The notes under the pieces: generated by a model | What the model was told of the DNA's origin: nothing | Database searches by the model: none | The model's input: the letters and a program-made list of their open reading frames with translations, nothing else | DNA from: Actinomycetes bacterium | Lineage (GTDB): Bacteria > Actinomycetota > Actinomycetes > Actinomycetales > Dermatophilaceae | Assembly: GCA_021783215.1 (NCBI GenBank) | Contig: JAJXUB010000003.1 | Span: forward strand, 1-58,390 | Reading direction: 5' to 3' | DNA length: 58,390 nucleotides | Translations under genes and position numbers: made by a program | Shown here: positions 34,740-43,758 of the stretch, in pieces | How the letters are laid out: each line of letters opens with the position of its first letter | How positions within the stretch are numbered: position 1 is the stretch's first letter

Positions 34740-34766
34740 TATTTTCTACATGGCAGAATGAAAATA
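34740..34766. promoter_or_regulatory. AT-rich inverted repeat upstream of the nitrite reductase gene
   Basis: TATTTTC (34740-34746) and GAAAATA (34760-34766) are inverted repeats, with a nested TTCT-N7-AGAA (34744-34758). This island of about 33 bases is far richer in A and T than its surroundings and ends two bases before the start codon, with no Shine-Dalgarno sequence. An operator overlapping the promoter is the simplest reading. Confidence 0.55.
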
Positions 34767-34768
34767 AT

Positions 34769-37411
34769 ATGAGTGACGTGACGAACGGCCGCGAGCGGCG
34801 TGGAATCTGGGCGCTTCGCGACCGACCCGGGATCGTGTGGCTGACGCTCGCCGTCGTCGTCGCCGCCCTGCATCACTGGATACCCGCATGGACGTGGCTC
34901 ATGGTCCACCTCCTCCTTCTCGGGGCCGTGACGCACTCGATCATGGTGTGGACCGCCCACTTCGCCCAGGCACTTCTCAAGACCCCTCCCGGCCTCGATG
35001 ACCGCCGCATCCAGTCGCGGCGTCTCGTCCTCCTCCTCGTGGGCACGCTCCTTGTTCTGGCGGGAGTGCCGCTGGACTGGTGGCCCGTCACGGTGGCCGG
35101 CGCCGGGCTCGTCTCCAGTGCCGTCCTCTGGCACGGCATCCAGCTGACTCGTCGTCTCCGCCGGGCGTTGCCCGCGCGGTTCCGGATCACCGTGCGGTAC
35201 TACATCGCGGCGACCCTCTGCCTGCCGGTCGGGGCGACGTTCGGGGCGCTACTGGCCCGCGGCGGGAGCGACACGTGGTCCGGCCGGCTCATCGTCGCCC
35301 ACACGATGACAATGGTTCTCGGGTGGGTCGGCCTGACCATCCTCGGGACGCTCGTCACCCTGTGGCCGACGATGCTGCGCACCCGGATGGACGACCGCGC
35401 CGAAGCCCTGGCCGGTCAGGCGCTCCCGGTCCTCCTCGCCGCCCTCGCCATCGTCGTCGTGGCGGCTCTCACGGGGCCGCCCTGGACGCCGGTCCTCGGA
35501 CTGCTCGCCTACCTCGGCGCAGGGGCCTGGTGGGCGCGCGCGCTCGTTCGCCCCGCGCGCACGGCGCCGCCTCGGGCCTTTGCCACCGTGTCGGTCACGA
35601 GTGGGCTTGTCTGGTTCGCGGCGTCGGTCGGCGGCGTCGCTCTCCTGCTCCTCCGCGGGACGAGCTGGGCCCATGTCGCCGACGACTACACAGGGGTCGC
35701 CGTCATGATCGCGGTCGGCGGGGCCCTCCAGGTCCTCCTCGGCGCGCTCTCCTACCTCATCCCGTCGGTTCTGGGGGGCGGCCCGTCCGTCGTGCGAGCC
35801 GGGCAGGCCTGGTTCGACCGGTGGGCGACGGTTCGGCTCGCTGTCGCCAACGTCGGCCTCGCCGTATGCCTGAGTCCCGTCCCGGGGCCGGTCCGGCTCT
35901 TCGTCGGCGCGCTCGTGCTCGTCGCGTTCGGGGGGTTCATCCCGCTGATGACCCTCGCGATCCGCGCCTGCGTCCAGGCTCGCCGCGCGCTGCTCGAGAC
36001 GGTAAGCAACGGCGCCACGACGCCGACCCCGCGGAACATTGCCGGCATACGCGCCCCTGGGGTGTGGTCCCCGGCCGAGGCCGCAGCCGGGCTCGCCGCG
36101 CTGCTCGTCGCCGTGCTCGCCGGCGTCCTGTGGTCGCCGTCGTTCGCACGCCCGGCGGCGGCGACCGTCGCGGCGACCGGGCATACGACGTCCGTGTCCA
36201 TCACGGCGGTCGACATGCACTTCACGCCCGACACGATCAGCGTGCCGCGGGGGGACCGGCTCGTCATCGACCTGACGAACGCCGACGAGACGACGACCCA
36301 TGACCTCTGGCTCAGCACGGGACAGCACACCGCCCGGCTGCGTCCCGGCGCCCACGCCGTCCTCGACGCCGGCGTCATCGGCGGCCCGGTCGACGGCTGG
36401 TGCTCCGTCGTCGGCCACCGTCAGCTCGGCATGACCCTGCACATCCTCGCCAGGGGTGCTCCGGGCACGGCGACCGGCAGCGGTTCCGCGCCCTCGCCGT
36501 CGAGCGCAGGCGTCAACCTCCACCAGAGGCCAGACTCGGGGTTCCGCGCCGTCGACGCGGTGTTGCCGCCCATCGGCCCCGGTCGCGTCCACGCCGTGAC
36601 CTTGACGGTGAAGGAGGTCGAGCTCCAGGTCGCCCCGGGCGTCTGGCAGAGGCGGTGGACCTACAACGGGTCCGTCCCAGGGCCGACCCTGCACGGGCGC
36701 GTGGGGGACACCTTCGTCGTCACCCTTGTCAACGACGGGTCGATGGGACATTCCATCGACTTCCACGCCGGCGACGTCGCGCCCGACGGGGTCATGCGGA
36801 CGATCCCCCCGGGGAGCTCGCTCGTCTACCGGTTCACGGCGAACCGCTCGGGGATCTGGCTCTACCACTGCTCGACGATGCCGATGAGCGCGCACATCGC
36901 CGCGGGGATGTTCGGCGCCGTCGTCATCGACCCGCCCGGCCTCGCGCCGGTCGACGCGTCGTACCTGCTCATCCAGTCCGACGACTACCTCGGCCCCGAC
37001 AGGACGGCCGGCCATGCGGCCGAGGTGAACGCCCCCCGCGCGGCGGCGGCCACACCGGACGTCGTCACCTTCAACGGGGTTGCCAACCAGTACGACCATG
37101 CGCCACTGACCGCCCGCGTCGGCCAACGGGTGCGCATCTGGGTGCTCGACGCGGGCCCGAACCTGCCCCTGTCCTTCCACGTCGTCGGCGGCCAGTTCGA
37201 CACCGTGTATGCCGAGGGGGCCTACCTGCTTCGCCCGGGCGCCGGCGGTGGGACGGGGGGGACCGGCGGGAGCCAGGTCCTCGGGCTCCAGGCGGCGCAG
37301 GGTGGCTTCGTCGAGATGACCTTCCCTCAGCCGGGCCGCTACTCGATCGTCAACCACATCATGGCCTTTGCCGAGATGGGGGCCCACGGCGCCCTCGTCG
37401 TGACACCCTGA
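34769..37411 (+). CDS. nirK: Membrane-anchored copper nitrite reductase with extra cupredoxin domain (NirK type)
   Basis: 880 residues from ATG 34769. Residues about 25-455 form roughly 12 membrane helices with His-rich segments (MVHLLLLGAVTHSIMVW; RLIVAHTMTMVLGWVG). Residues about 473-560 form a cupredoxin with a complete type 1 copper site (TTHDL, then WCSVVGHRQLGM). Residues about 600-880 are the two-domain reductase: type 2 ligand in IDFHAGD, YHCSTMPMSAHIAAGM with type 1 Cys, His and Met, FHVVGG, and NHIMAFAEMGAHG. The expected reaction is nitrite to nitric oxide with electrons supplied through the fused domains. The anchored layout occurs in some actinobacteria. Nothing for nitric oxide removal lies next to it. 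Confidence 0.9.
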   Translation: MSDVTNGRERRGIWALRDRPGIVWLTLAVVVAALHHWIPAWTWLMVHLLLLGAVTHSIMVWTAHFAQALLKTPPGLDDRRIQSRRLVLLLVGTLLVLAGVPLDWWPVTVAGAGLVSSAVLWHGIQLTRRLRRALPARFRITVRYYIAATLCLPVGATFGALLARGGSDTWSGRLIVAHTMTMVLGWVGLTILGTLVTLWPTMLRTRMDDRAEALAGQALPVLLAALAIVVVAALTGPPWTPVLGLLAYLGAGAWWARALVRPARTAPPRAFATVSVTSGLVWFAASVGGVALLLLRGTSWAHVADDYTGVAVMIAVGGALQVLLGALSYLIPSVLGGGPSVVRAGQAWFDRWATVRLAVANVGLAVCLSPVPGPVRLFVGALVLVAFGGFIPLMTLAIRACVQARRALLETVSNGATTPTPRNIAGIRAPGVWSPAEAAAGLAALLVAVLAGVLWSPSFARPAAATVAATGHTTSVSITAVDMHFTPDTISVPRGDRLVIDLTNADETTTHDLWLSTGQHTARLRPGAHAVLDAGVIGGPVDGWCSVVGHRQLGMTLHILARGAPGTATGSGSAPSPSSAGVNLHQRPDSGFRAVDAVLPPIGPGRVHAVTLTVKEVELQVAPGVWQRRWTYNGSVPGPTLHGRVGDTFVVTLVNDGSMGHSIDFHAGDVAPDGVMRTIPPGSSLVYRFTANRSGIWLYHCSTMPMSAHIAAGMFGAVVIDPPGLAPVDASYLLIQSDDYLGPDRTAGHAAEVNAPRAAAATPDVVTFNGVANQYDHAPLTARVGQRVRIWVLDAGPNLPLSFHVVGGQFDTVYAEGAYLLRPGAGGGTGGTGGSQVLGLQAAQGGFVEMTFPQPGRYSIVNHIMAFAEMGAHGALVVTP

Positions 37412-37496
37412 CCCGAGAGCCAGACCACCGCGCCGTTGGCGCCTGTGAAGCTGCGGCGGTCGTCTGCGTGCCCGACCGGTCGCGCCCCGGGGTCGG

Positions 37497-37790
37497 TCAG
37501 GACATGGACAGGAAGAGACGTTCCAGACGTTCGCGGTCCACGGTGGATGCCTGCGGGTTGGTCAGTCGAGTCGTCATCGCCGACTCGATGACCATGAAGG
37601 CGACCCGGTCAAGTGCGCGCCGGGCCGCGACGAACTGCGGGATGACGTCTGCACATCCCTCCCCGGCCTCGAGCATGCGCGCCACGGCGTTGAGCTGGCC
37701 CGTCGCCCTGTTCAGGCGACGGACGAGCGCCGGGACATCGTTCTGGTTCAGTGGCAGGCTCGCGCCCTGCCTACCGTCAGGCTCAGTCAT
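37497..37790 (-). CDS. CsoR/CstR-family (DUF156) repressor with a single Cys
   Basis: 97 residues of the all-helical DUF156 family: LVRRLNRATGQLNAVARMLEAGEGCADVIPQFVAARRALDRVAF. Copper sensors use Cys-His-Cys and persulfide sensors (CstR) two Cys; here only Cys46 in EGCADV remains, and the second-helix positions are Ser/Thr (ESAMTTRL). So it is probably not a copper sensor; persulfide sensing between subunits, or another thiol signal, is possible. It faces a rhodanese gene, with a family-type operator between, which favours sulfur control. The start has AGGTCCAC upstream on its own strand, a weak site. Confidence 0.9.
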   Translation of the reverse strand: MTEPDGRQGASLPLNQNDVPALVRRLNRATGQLNAVARMLEAGEGCADVIPQFVAARRALDRVAFMVIESAMTTRLTNPQASTVDRERLERLFLSMS

Positions 37791-37869
37791 GTGGACCTCC
37801 AGTACCTAGCCCCCCGCGCCTGCCTGGCTTCCCGAGGTGTCGTGCGCGGGCGCCCGGCTTTGGCCAAGC

Positions 37870-37885
37870 ATACCCCCCCGGGTAT
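37870..37885. promoter_or_regulatory. CsoR/CstR-type operator ATACCC-CCCC-GGGTAT
   Basis: A 6-bp-arm palindrome with the C/G-tract core expected for this repressor family. Its right arm overlaps TATGAT (37883-37888), a good -10 element ending six bases before ATG 37895, with a -35-like TTGGCC (37860-37865) 17 bases upstream. Bound repressor would cover the promoter. Confidence 0.8.
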
Positions 37886-37894
37886 GATGGAACC

Positions 37895-38215
37895 ATGGTT
37901 CGGACGATTCCAATTCATGCCTTTCGCGCGCGTCACGCCGACGGCGGCTTCGTTCTCGACGTCAGGGAGCCCGAGGAGTACGCACAGGGCCACGTCCCGG
38001 GCGCCGTTCTCGCGCCCGTCGGTCAGGTGATGTCGGCGGTCGCCACGCTGCCCCGGCAGCGGCCGGTCCATGTCATCTGCCAGAGCGGCACCCGAAGCCC
38101 GTCGGTGACCCAGATACTCGCCCGGCTCGGCATCGAGGCGGTCTCCGTCGAGGGCGGCACGGCGGCCTGGTCGACGGCCGGGGGCCCGCTCGTCGCCGGT
38201 TCACGAGCCCGCTGA
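37895..38215 (+). CDS. Rhodanese-domain sulfurtransferase
   Basis: 106 residues, a single rhodanese domain: FVLDVREPEEYAQGHVPGAVLAP and the active-site loop VICQSGTRSPSVTQILARLG with the catalytic Cys. The protein moves sulfane sulfur, for example from persulfides, to an acceptor. It is divergent from the CsoR/CstR-type repressor and has the operator over its promoter; it is likely leaderless. No other sulfide or persulfide gene is adjacent. Confidence 0.93.
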   Translation: MVRTIPIHAFRARHADGGFVLDVREPEEYAQGHVPGAVLAPVGQVMSAVATLPRQRPVHVICQSGTRSPSVTQILARLGIEAVSVEGGTAAWSTAGGPLVAGSRAR

Positions 38216-38318
38216 GGCGCGCGCACGCCGCACGGTCCACGGCGGCTCGCGTGGCAGGCCGCGTGGGACGCCGTTGCCGGCAGGCAGGCCCGGGCGCGGT
38301 GAGGCACAATCGACCGTC

Positions 38319-40685
38319 ATGGCGAAGACCTCGAGTCGTGTGACGATTGACGGTCGAGAGATCACGCTGACGAACCTCGCCAAGGTGATGTACCCCGAGA
38401 CGGGGACGACGAAGGGCGACGTCGTCGACTACTACCGTCGCGTCGCTGCGTGGTTCGTCGGCCATGCGGCCAGGCGTCCCGCGACGCGCAAGCGGTGGGT
38501 TGACGGCGTCGGGACGGCCGACGCGCCGGGAGACGCGTTCTTCCACAAGAACCTCGACGCGACCGCGACGCCGAGCTGGGTTCACACCGTCGTCTTGCGA
38601 CATCGTGACGGCGAGTCGCGCTACCCCATGATCGACGACGAGGCGACGTTGGTCTGGCTGGCCCAGCTGGCGAGCCTGGAGCTGCACGTCCCGCAGTGGC
38701 GTGTCGGGCCACGCGGCGCTCACCGCAAGCCGGACCGCCTGGTCCTCGATCTTGACCCGGGAGAGGGAGCCGGGCTCCCCGAGTGCGTCGCGGTGGCCCG
38801 ATGGTGCAAGGAGCTCCTGGACGGGATGGACCTCACCTCGGTCCCGGTCACCAGCGGCAGCAAGGGGATTCACCTGTATGCCGGGCTCGACGGGCGGCAT
38901 ACGACGGCACAGGTGACCGCGATGGCCAAGGCCCTCGCCGCCGAGCTCCAGGCGGCCCACCCCGACGTCGTCGTGACATCCATGAGACGCGCCCTTCGCC
39001 GTGGCCGGGTCTTCATCGACTTCAGCCAGAACGACGGCCACAAGACGACCGTTGCCCCCTACTCGCTGCGTGGTCGCCTCCGGCCCTACGTCGCGCTCCC
39101 TCGCCGGTGGGAGGAGCTCACGGACGACCTCACGCAGCTGGAGTACCCCGCTGTGCTCGACCGTCTGGCCCGCGACGGCGACCCGATGGACGTTCTCCTG
39201 CCGCGCGAGCAGCGGCCCCCCGCCTCAGCGGGAGGAGACCGTCTTTCGAGGTACCGGAGCATGCGTGACGCGTCGAAGACGCCGGAGCCGGTGCCGTCGG
39301 CGCAACCCGCAGCCGCGACGGGCAGCTCGTTCGTCATCCAGGAACATCATGCGCGCAGGCTGCATCACGACTTCCGGCTCGAGCACGAGGGCGTGCTCGT
39401 GTCCTGGGCACTGCCGAAGGGACCACCGACCGACCCCCGCCGCAACCATCTGGCCGTCATGACCGAGGACCATCCCTTGGAGTACGGCGCCTTCGAGGGC
39501 ACGATCCCCCCGGGCCAGTACGGAGCCGGACGGGTGAGCATCTGGGATGCCGGCACCTACGAGTGCGAGAAGTGGGTCGACGGGAAGGAGGTCATCGCGA
39601 CGCTGCACGGCCGCGACGGCGGAGGGCTCGGCGGGACGGCGACGTTCGCCTTGATCCACACGGGGACGGACGGCGACGAGAAGCAGTGGCTCATTCACCG
39701 GATGGACGCCGTGAAGCGGGTGACAAGCCCGCCGTCCGCGCCGGCGGCCGCGGCCGAGCTGCCCCGCATCGAGCCCATGCTCGCCACGCTCGCGAGCGTC
39801 GACGACCTTGCCGGCCGCGAATGGGTGTTCGAGACGAAATGGGACGGCTACCGCGCCGTGGCATACGTCTGCCGCGGCCGGGCCTCCCTGCGCAGCCGCA
39901 ACGGCCGCGACCTCACGGAGACTTATCCGGAGCTCGCGGAGGTGGGCGAGCTGCTCGGCGACCACTGCGCCGTGCTCGACGGCGAGATCGTCGCCCTCGA
40001 CAGCGCGGGCCGCTCACGATTCGAGGCCCTGCAACAGCACGGGGCCCGTCGCGCTCGCGCGCATCTCATGGTCTTCGACGTGCTCTACCTCGACGGTCGG
40101 TCACTCGTGCGAGAGCCGTACGAGAGCCGACGTGCGACGCTCGAGTCCCTGAGGCTGTCCGGCGGCTTCGTCCACGTGCCCGTCGTCCTGGGCAGCGACC
40201 CTGATGCCGCCGTACGAGTGAGCAAGGAGCTCCAGCTCGAAGGGGTCATCGCCAAGACACGTGACGGCGTCTACCAGCCTGGGGTGCGCGCCCGCACCTG
40301 GCTGAAGATCAAGAACCAGCGTATGCAGGAGGTCATCGTCGTGGGATGGCGCCCGGGAGCGGGCAGCCGTGCCGGGACGATCGGCTCCCTGCTCCTCGCC
40401 GTCGGCACGGACACCGGCCTGACCTACGTCGGTCGTGTCGGCACCGGCTTCAACCAGAGGTCTCTGGCCGATGCCCAGGCTCGCCTGTCCCGGCTGGAAC
40501 GCAGGATGCCCGCCGTCCGGGACGTTCCCGCGCCCGAGGCCAGGGATGCGGTCTGGGTGCGACCCTCCGAGGTCGGTGAGGTGACCTTCGCCGAGTGGAC
40601 CTCGACGGGCCGGCTCCGGCACCCGGTGTGGCGCGGCTGGCGTCCGGACAAGAGCCCGGACGACGTCATGCGCGCCGACGGATAG
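38319..40685 (+). CDS. ligD: Multifunctional DNA repair ligase LigD (polymerase-phosphoesterase-ligase)
   Basis: 788 residues from ATG 38319. Domain order is polymerase (residues about 1-290; LVLDLDPGEG and RVFIDFSQNDGHKTTVAPYSLR catalytic motifs), phosphoesterase (about 345-475; HHARRLHHDFRLEHEG, EDHPLEYGAFEGTIPPGQYG), then ATP-dependent ligase (about 490-780; ETKWDGYRA with Lys507 as the adenylated residue, and EGVIAKTRDGVYQPG). This is the mycobacterial order. LigD joins double-strand breaks with Ku. No ku gene is in the window, whereas they are often adjacent. A -10-like CACAAT lies eight bases before the start. Confidence 0.95.
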   Translation: MAKTSSRVTIDGREITLTNLAKVMYPETGTTKGDVVDYYRRVAAWFVGHAARRPATRKRWVDGVGTADAPGDAFFHKNLDATATPSWVHTVVLRHRDGESRYPMIDDEATLVWLAQLASLELHVPQWRVGPRGAHRKPDRLVLDLDPGEGAGLPECVAVARWCKELLDGMDLTSVPVTSGSKGIHLYAGLDGRHTTAQVTAMAKALAAELQAAHPDVVVTSMRRALRRGRVFIDFSQNDGHKTTVAPYSLRGRLRPYVALPRRWEELTDDLTQLEYPAVLDRLARDGDPMDVLLPREQRPPASAGGDRLSRYRSMRDASKTPEPVPSAQPAAATGSSFVIQEHHARRLHHDFRLEHEGVLVSWALPKGPPTDPRRNHLAVMTEDHPLEYGAFEGTIPPGQYGAGRVSIWDAGTYECEKWVDGKEVIATLHGRDGGGLGGTATFALIHTGTDGDEKQWLIHRMDAVKRVTSPPSAPAAAAELPRIEPMLATLASVDDLAGREWVFETKWDGYRAVAYVCRGRASLRSRNGRDLTETYPELAEVGELLGDHCAVLDGEIVALDSAGRSRFEALQQHGARRARAHLMVFDVLYLDGRSLVREPYESRRATLESLRLSGGFVHVPVVLGSDPDAAVRVSKELQLEGVIAKTRDGVYQPGVRARTWLKIKNQRMQEVIVVGWRPGAGSRAGTIGSLLLAVGTDTGLTYVGRVGTGFNQRSLADAQARLSRLERRMPAVRDVPAPEARDAVWVRPSEVGEVTFAEWTSTGRLRHPVWRGWRPDKSPDDVMRADG

Positions 40686-40791
40686 CGGTGATGGGGCTCC
40701 GAGTGCGCGGTGATGGTCACGGCGGAGGACCACGAGGTCCTGCCGGAGCTGCGCCGTCGGGACGCCGAGCGCTGACTCGACCGCCAGGTCA

Positions 40792-41913
40792 TCACGCGAC
40801 GCGGTAAGGCGCCATGTCGGAGTCGCGCCACGTGAGGCCGAGTCCCGGCTCGGCCCCGAGGTGGAGCCGGCCATTGCGCGGTTCCAGGACGCCGTCGAAG
40901 GCCATGGCCTCGATGCGGACGTGGTCATGGAACCACTCGAGGTGCCGCAGGTTCGGAACCGTCGCGGCCACGTGGGCGTGGACGTGCGGGGCGCAGTGGC
41001 CGGAGATATCGAGCCCGTGTGACGCGGCCACGGCGGCGACCCGCACCCACTCGGTGATCCCCCCACAGCGGCTGACATCCGCCTGGAGGCAGTCGACGGC
41101 CTCGGCCTGGCACATCTTCGCGAAGTAGGCCAGGTCGTAGCCGTACTCCCCGGCCGCGACGTCCGCGGACACGGCGCGGCGGACGGCGCGTAGCCCGGCG
41201 AGGTCGTCCGAGGACACCGGCTCCTCGAACCAGGCGACGTCGAGGTCGTCCGCCTGCTCCATGACGCGGACCGCCTGCTTGCGCGTGTAGCCGCCGTTCG
41301 CGTCGACGAACAAGGCTCGCCCGTCACCGATGATCCGGCGAACCTGGCGCATCCGTTCGAGGTCGCGCCCGACCCGGGCCCCCCAGCCCTCGGCGATCTT
41401 GATCTTGACCTGGCCCATGCCCATTCCGAGCCAGCCCTCGACCTGCTCGGTCAGACGCGCGTCGTCGTACGTCGTGAACCCGCCGCTGCCATAAAGCGGA
41501 ACCTCCTCGCGGATGGCCCCGATGAGCCGGTGTAGCGGTAGCCCGAGCAGCCGGGACTTGAGGTCCCACAGCGCGACATCGACCGCAGAGATCGCCTCGG
41601 AGACCAGACCCGGCCGGCCGGCGTTGCGGACGGCACGGATCATGGCCTGGCTCGTCCCCGGCACGTCGTCGATGTCCGTCCCTTTCACGACGTCGGCGAG
41701 CGTCTCCCGGATGACGAGGGCCGCCGCCGGGGTCGCATACGTCCAGCCGGTCCCGGTCACCCCGCCCGCGGTGACGCGAGCCAGGATGAGCGTCGTCGAG
41801 TCCCAGCTGAGGGTTCCGTCGGCCTCGGGGGCGTCGGTCGGGATGGTGTATGCCGCCGCCTCGACCTCGGCGACAGGGGTCCCCGAGGACGCCCGTCCGG
41901 AACGCGGGCTCAC
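40792..41913 (-). CDS. Enolase-superfamily mandelate racemase/muconate-lactonizing enzyme
   Basis: 373 residues. The catalytic layout of the superfamily is visible: KxK in QVKIKIAEGWG, metal ligands in FVDANGGYTR, WFEEPVSSDD and VAAGEYGYD, then QADVSRCGGITEW and GHCAPHVHAHVAA containing the general-base His of the mandelate racemase subgroup. This suggests a sugar-acid (aldonate or similar) dehydratase or a racemase. Its start overlaps the stop of the pyruvate-oxidase-like gene (ATGA), so translation is coupled. It is the last gene of a five-gene operon with a flavin dehydrogenase, in line with oxidation of a sugar to an acid that this enzyme would dehydrate; inference. Confidence 0.9.
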   Translation of the reverse strand: MSPRSGRASSGTPVAEVEAAAYTIPTDAPEADGTLSWDSTTLILARVTAGGVTGTGWTYATPAAALVIRETLADVVKGTDIDDVPGTSQAMIRAVRNAGRPGLVSEAISAVDVALWDLKSRLLGLPLHRLIGAIREEVPLYGSGGFTTYDDARLTEQVEGWLGMGMGQVKIKIAEGWGARVGRDLERMRQVRRIIGDGRALFVDANGGYTRKQAVRVMEQADDLDVAWFEEPVSSDDLAGLRAVRRAVSADVAAGEYGYDLAYFAKMCQAEAVDCLQADVSRCGGITEWVRVAAVAASHGLDISGHCAPHVHAHVAATVPNLRHLEWFHDHVRIEAMAFDGVLEPRNGRLHLGAEPGLGLTWRDSDMAPYRVA

Positions 41914-43721
41914 GAGGTCTGTCCGCGGTCGGAGCTGCCGGGCAGCACCTCGGCGACCTTCGTCTTGATGCCCTCCTTGATCAGCCCGACGGTGTCCTCG
42001 TCACCGGCGAGCACGGCCTTGACCGTGCTCTTCATCTGGGCGAACGTCGCGTGCGGAGGCACCGGCGGCACGTCCGGGTCGACGTGGACGTCCAGCACGG
42101 TCGGCCGGTCCGCCGAGAGAGCCCTCGCCCACGCGTCGCCGAGCTGGTCCGGCGCGGTGACCGTGATGCCCTGCAGGCCCAGACCCGTCGCGAACCCCGC
42201 GTAGTCGACGTCGGGCAGCGTCTGGGACTCGGGGAACTTCGGCGAGTCCGCCATGGCCCTCAGCTCCCACGTGACCTGGTTGAGGTCGTTGTTGTGCAGC
42301 ACCGCGACGATGAGGCGCGGGTCGGACCATTGGCGCCAGTAGTGCTTGACGGTGATGAGCTCCGCCATCCCGTTCATCTGCATGGCGCCGTCGCCGACGA
42401 ACGCGATCGCCGGGCGGTCCGGATGGGCGAACTTCGCCCCGATGACGTACGGAACGCCAGGCCCCATCGTCGCGAGGTTGCCCGAGAGCGACCCGCGCAT
42501 GGTGGGCTCGAAACGCAGCTGCCGGGCATACCAGTTGGCCGAAGAACCCGAGTCGGCCGCGACCATGACGTCGGACGGCAGATGCGGGCTCACGGTGTGG
42601 AACAGCAGCTGGGGGTTGACCGGGTCCGCCCCGACCTTGGCCTCGGCCGCCATGGAGTCCCACCAGTCGGCGACGTTCTTCTCGATCGTGCGGCGCCACC
42701 GGCCGTGCTCATGGCGGCGCAGGTGAGGGATGAGCGCCTGCAGGGTCGCCGCCGCATCCCCGACGAGGTTGACCTCGTAGGGGAAGCGCATGCCTATGAA
42801 CCGCCCGTCGATGTCGATCTGCACCCCCCGGACTCCCTTGGCCTCCGGCATGAACTGGGTATAGGGGAAGTTCGAGCCGACGGTGAGAAGCGTGTCGCAG
42901 CCCTTCATGAGCTCGTAGCTCGCCCGTGTGCCGAGCAGCCCGATGGAGCCGGTGACCCAGGGAAGGTTGTCGGACAGGACGTCCTTGCCGAGGAGCGCCT
43001 TGGCGGCACCGGCGCCGAGGAGGTCGGCGACCTGCTCGATCTCGGCGCGCGCCCCCCGCGCACCCTGGCCGAGGAGGATCGCGGGCCGCTCGCCGCCGTT
43101 GAGGATCTCCGCCGCGTGGCGGATCGCCTCATCGTCGGGCGCCGGCGCGGGCCACTGGGTGCCGATGCTCGAGGGGACCATCTTGAACTCGTGTGTCGGC
43201 GGGGTGTACTCGAGATCCTGGACGTCCGCCGGGATGATGACGGCTGTGGGGGCGCGCTGAGCGAGGGCGACCCGGATGGCGCGGTCGATGACGTTGGGCA
43301 GCTGCTGCGGCACCGTGACCATCTGGACGTAGTCGCCGGCCACGTCCTTGAAGAGCGAGAGCAGGTCGACCTCCTGCTGGTAGGAGCCACCCATCGCGCT
43401 GCGGTTTGTCTGTCCGACGATGGCGACGACCGGGACGTGGTCGAGCTTGGCGTCATAAAGGCCGTTGAGCAGGTGGATCGCTCCTGGTCCCGATGTCGCC
43501 ATGCACACGCCGAAGGGCGCGCCGCCGTACTTGACGTAGCCGACCGCCTCGAAGGCCGACATCTCCTCATGTCGGGACTGGACGAACATCGGCTCGTTCT
43601 TGGCGCGTCCGAACGCGGCGACGATCCCGTTGATGCCGTCGCCGGGGAAGGCGAAGACCCGGGTGACACCCCAGTCGCGCAGACGTTCCAGGAGGTAGTC
43701 GGAGACCTTCGTCGTGGACAT
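41910..43721 (-). CDS. Thiamine pyrophosphate-dependent enzyme, pyruvate oxidase/dehydrogenase (PoxB)-like
   Basis: 603 residues. The activating Glu is in SRHEEMSAFEAVGY, the middle part has the nucleotide-domain segment LLTVGSNFPYT, and the TPP motif is GDGAMQMNGMAELITV followed by LHNNDLNQVTWE with the normal Asn-Asn. This is the pyruvate oxidase/pyruvate:quinone oxidoreductase or acetolactate-synthase-like group. I chose ATG 43721 because AAGGAG is eight bases upstream; ATG 43727 adds two residues. It follows the GMC flavoprotein gene by 37 bases and overlaps the enolase-superfamily gene, so it shares their operon. A C-terminal extension to the membrane is not clear, so quinone use is unproven. 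Confidence 0.88.
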   Translation of the reverse strand: MSTTKVSDYLLERLRDWGVTRVFAFPGDGINGIVAAFGRAKNEPMFVQSRHEEMSAFEAVGYVKYGGAPFGVCMATSGPGAIHLLNGLYDAKLDHVPVVAIVGQTNRSAMGGSYQQEVDLLSLFKDVAGDYVQMVTVPQQLPNVIDRAIRVALAQRAPTAVIIPADVQDLEYTPPTHEFKMVPSSIGTQWPAPAPDDEAIRHAAEILNGGERPAILLGQGARGARAEIEQVADLLGAGAAKALLGKDVLSDNLPWVTGSIGLLGTRASYELMKGCDTLLTVGSNFPYTQFMPEAKGVRGVQIDIDGRFIGMRFPYEVNLVGDAAATLQALIPHLRRHEHGRWRRTIEKNVADWWDSMAAEAKVGADPVNPQLLFHTVSPHLPSDVMVAADSGSSANWYARQLRFEPTMRGSLSGNLATMGPGVPYVIGAKFAHPDRPAIAFVGDGAMQMNGMAELITVKHYWRQWSDPRLIVAVLHNNDLNQVTWELRAMADSPKFPESQTLPDVDYAGFATGLGLQGITVTAPDQLGDAWARALSADRPTVLDVHVDPDVPPVPPHATFAQMKSTVKAVLAGDEDTVGLIKEGIKTKVAEVLPGSSDRGQTS

Positions 43722-43758
43722 GTGCATCGCTCCTTAGCTGGTGACCGGATGGGTCGGT

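Noticed and set aside
40686..40791. Short frame of about 20 codons after ligD
   Set aside because: Too short and unsupported; at most a remnant.
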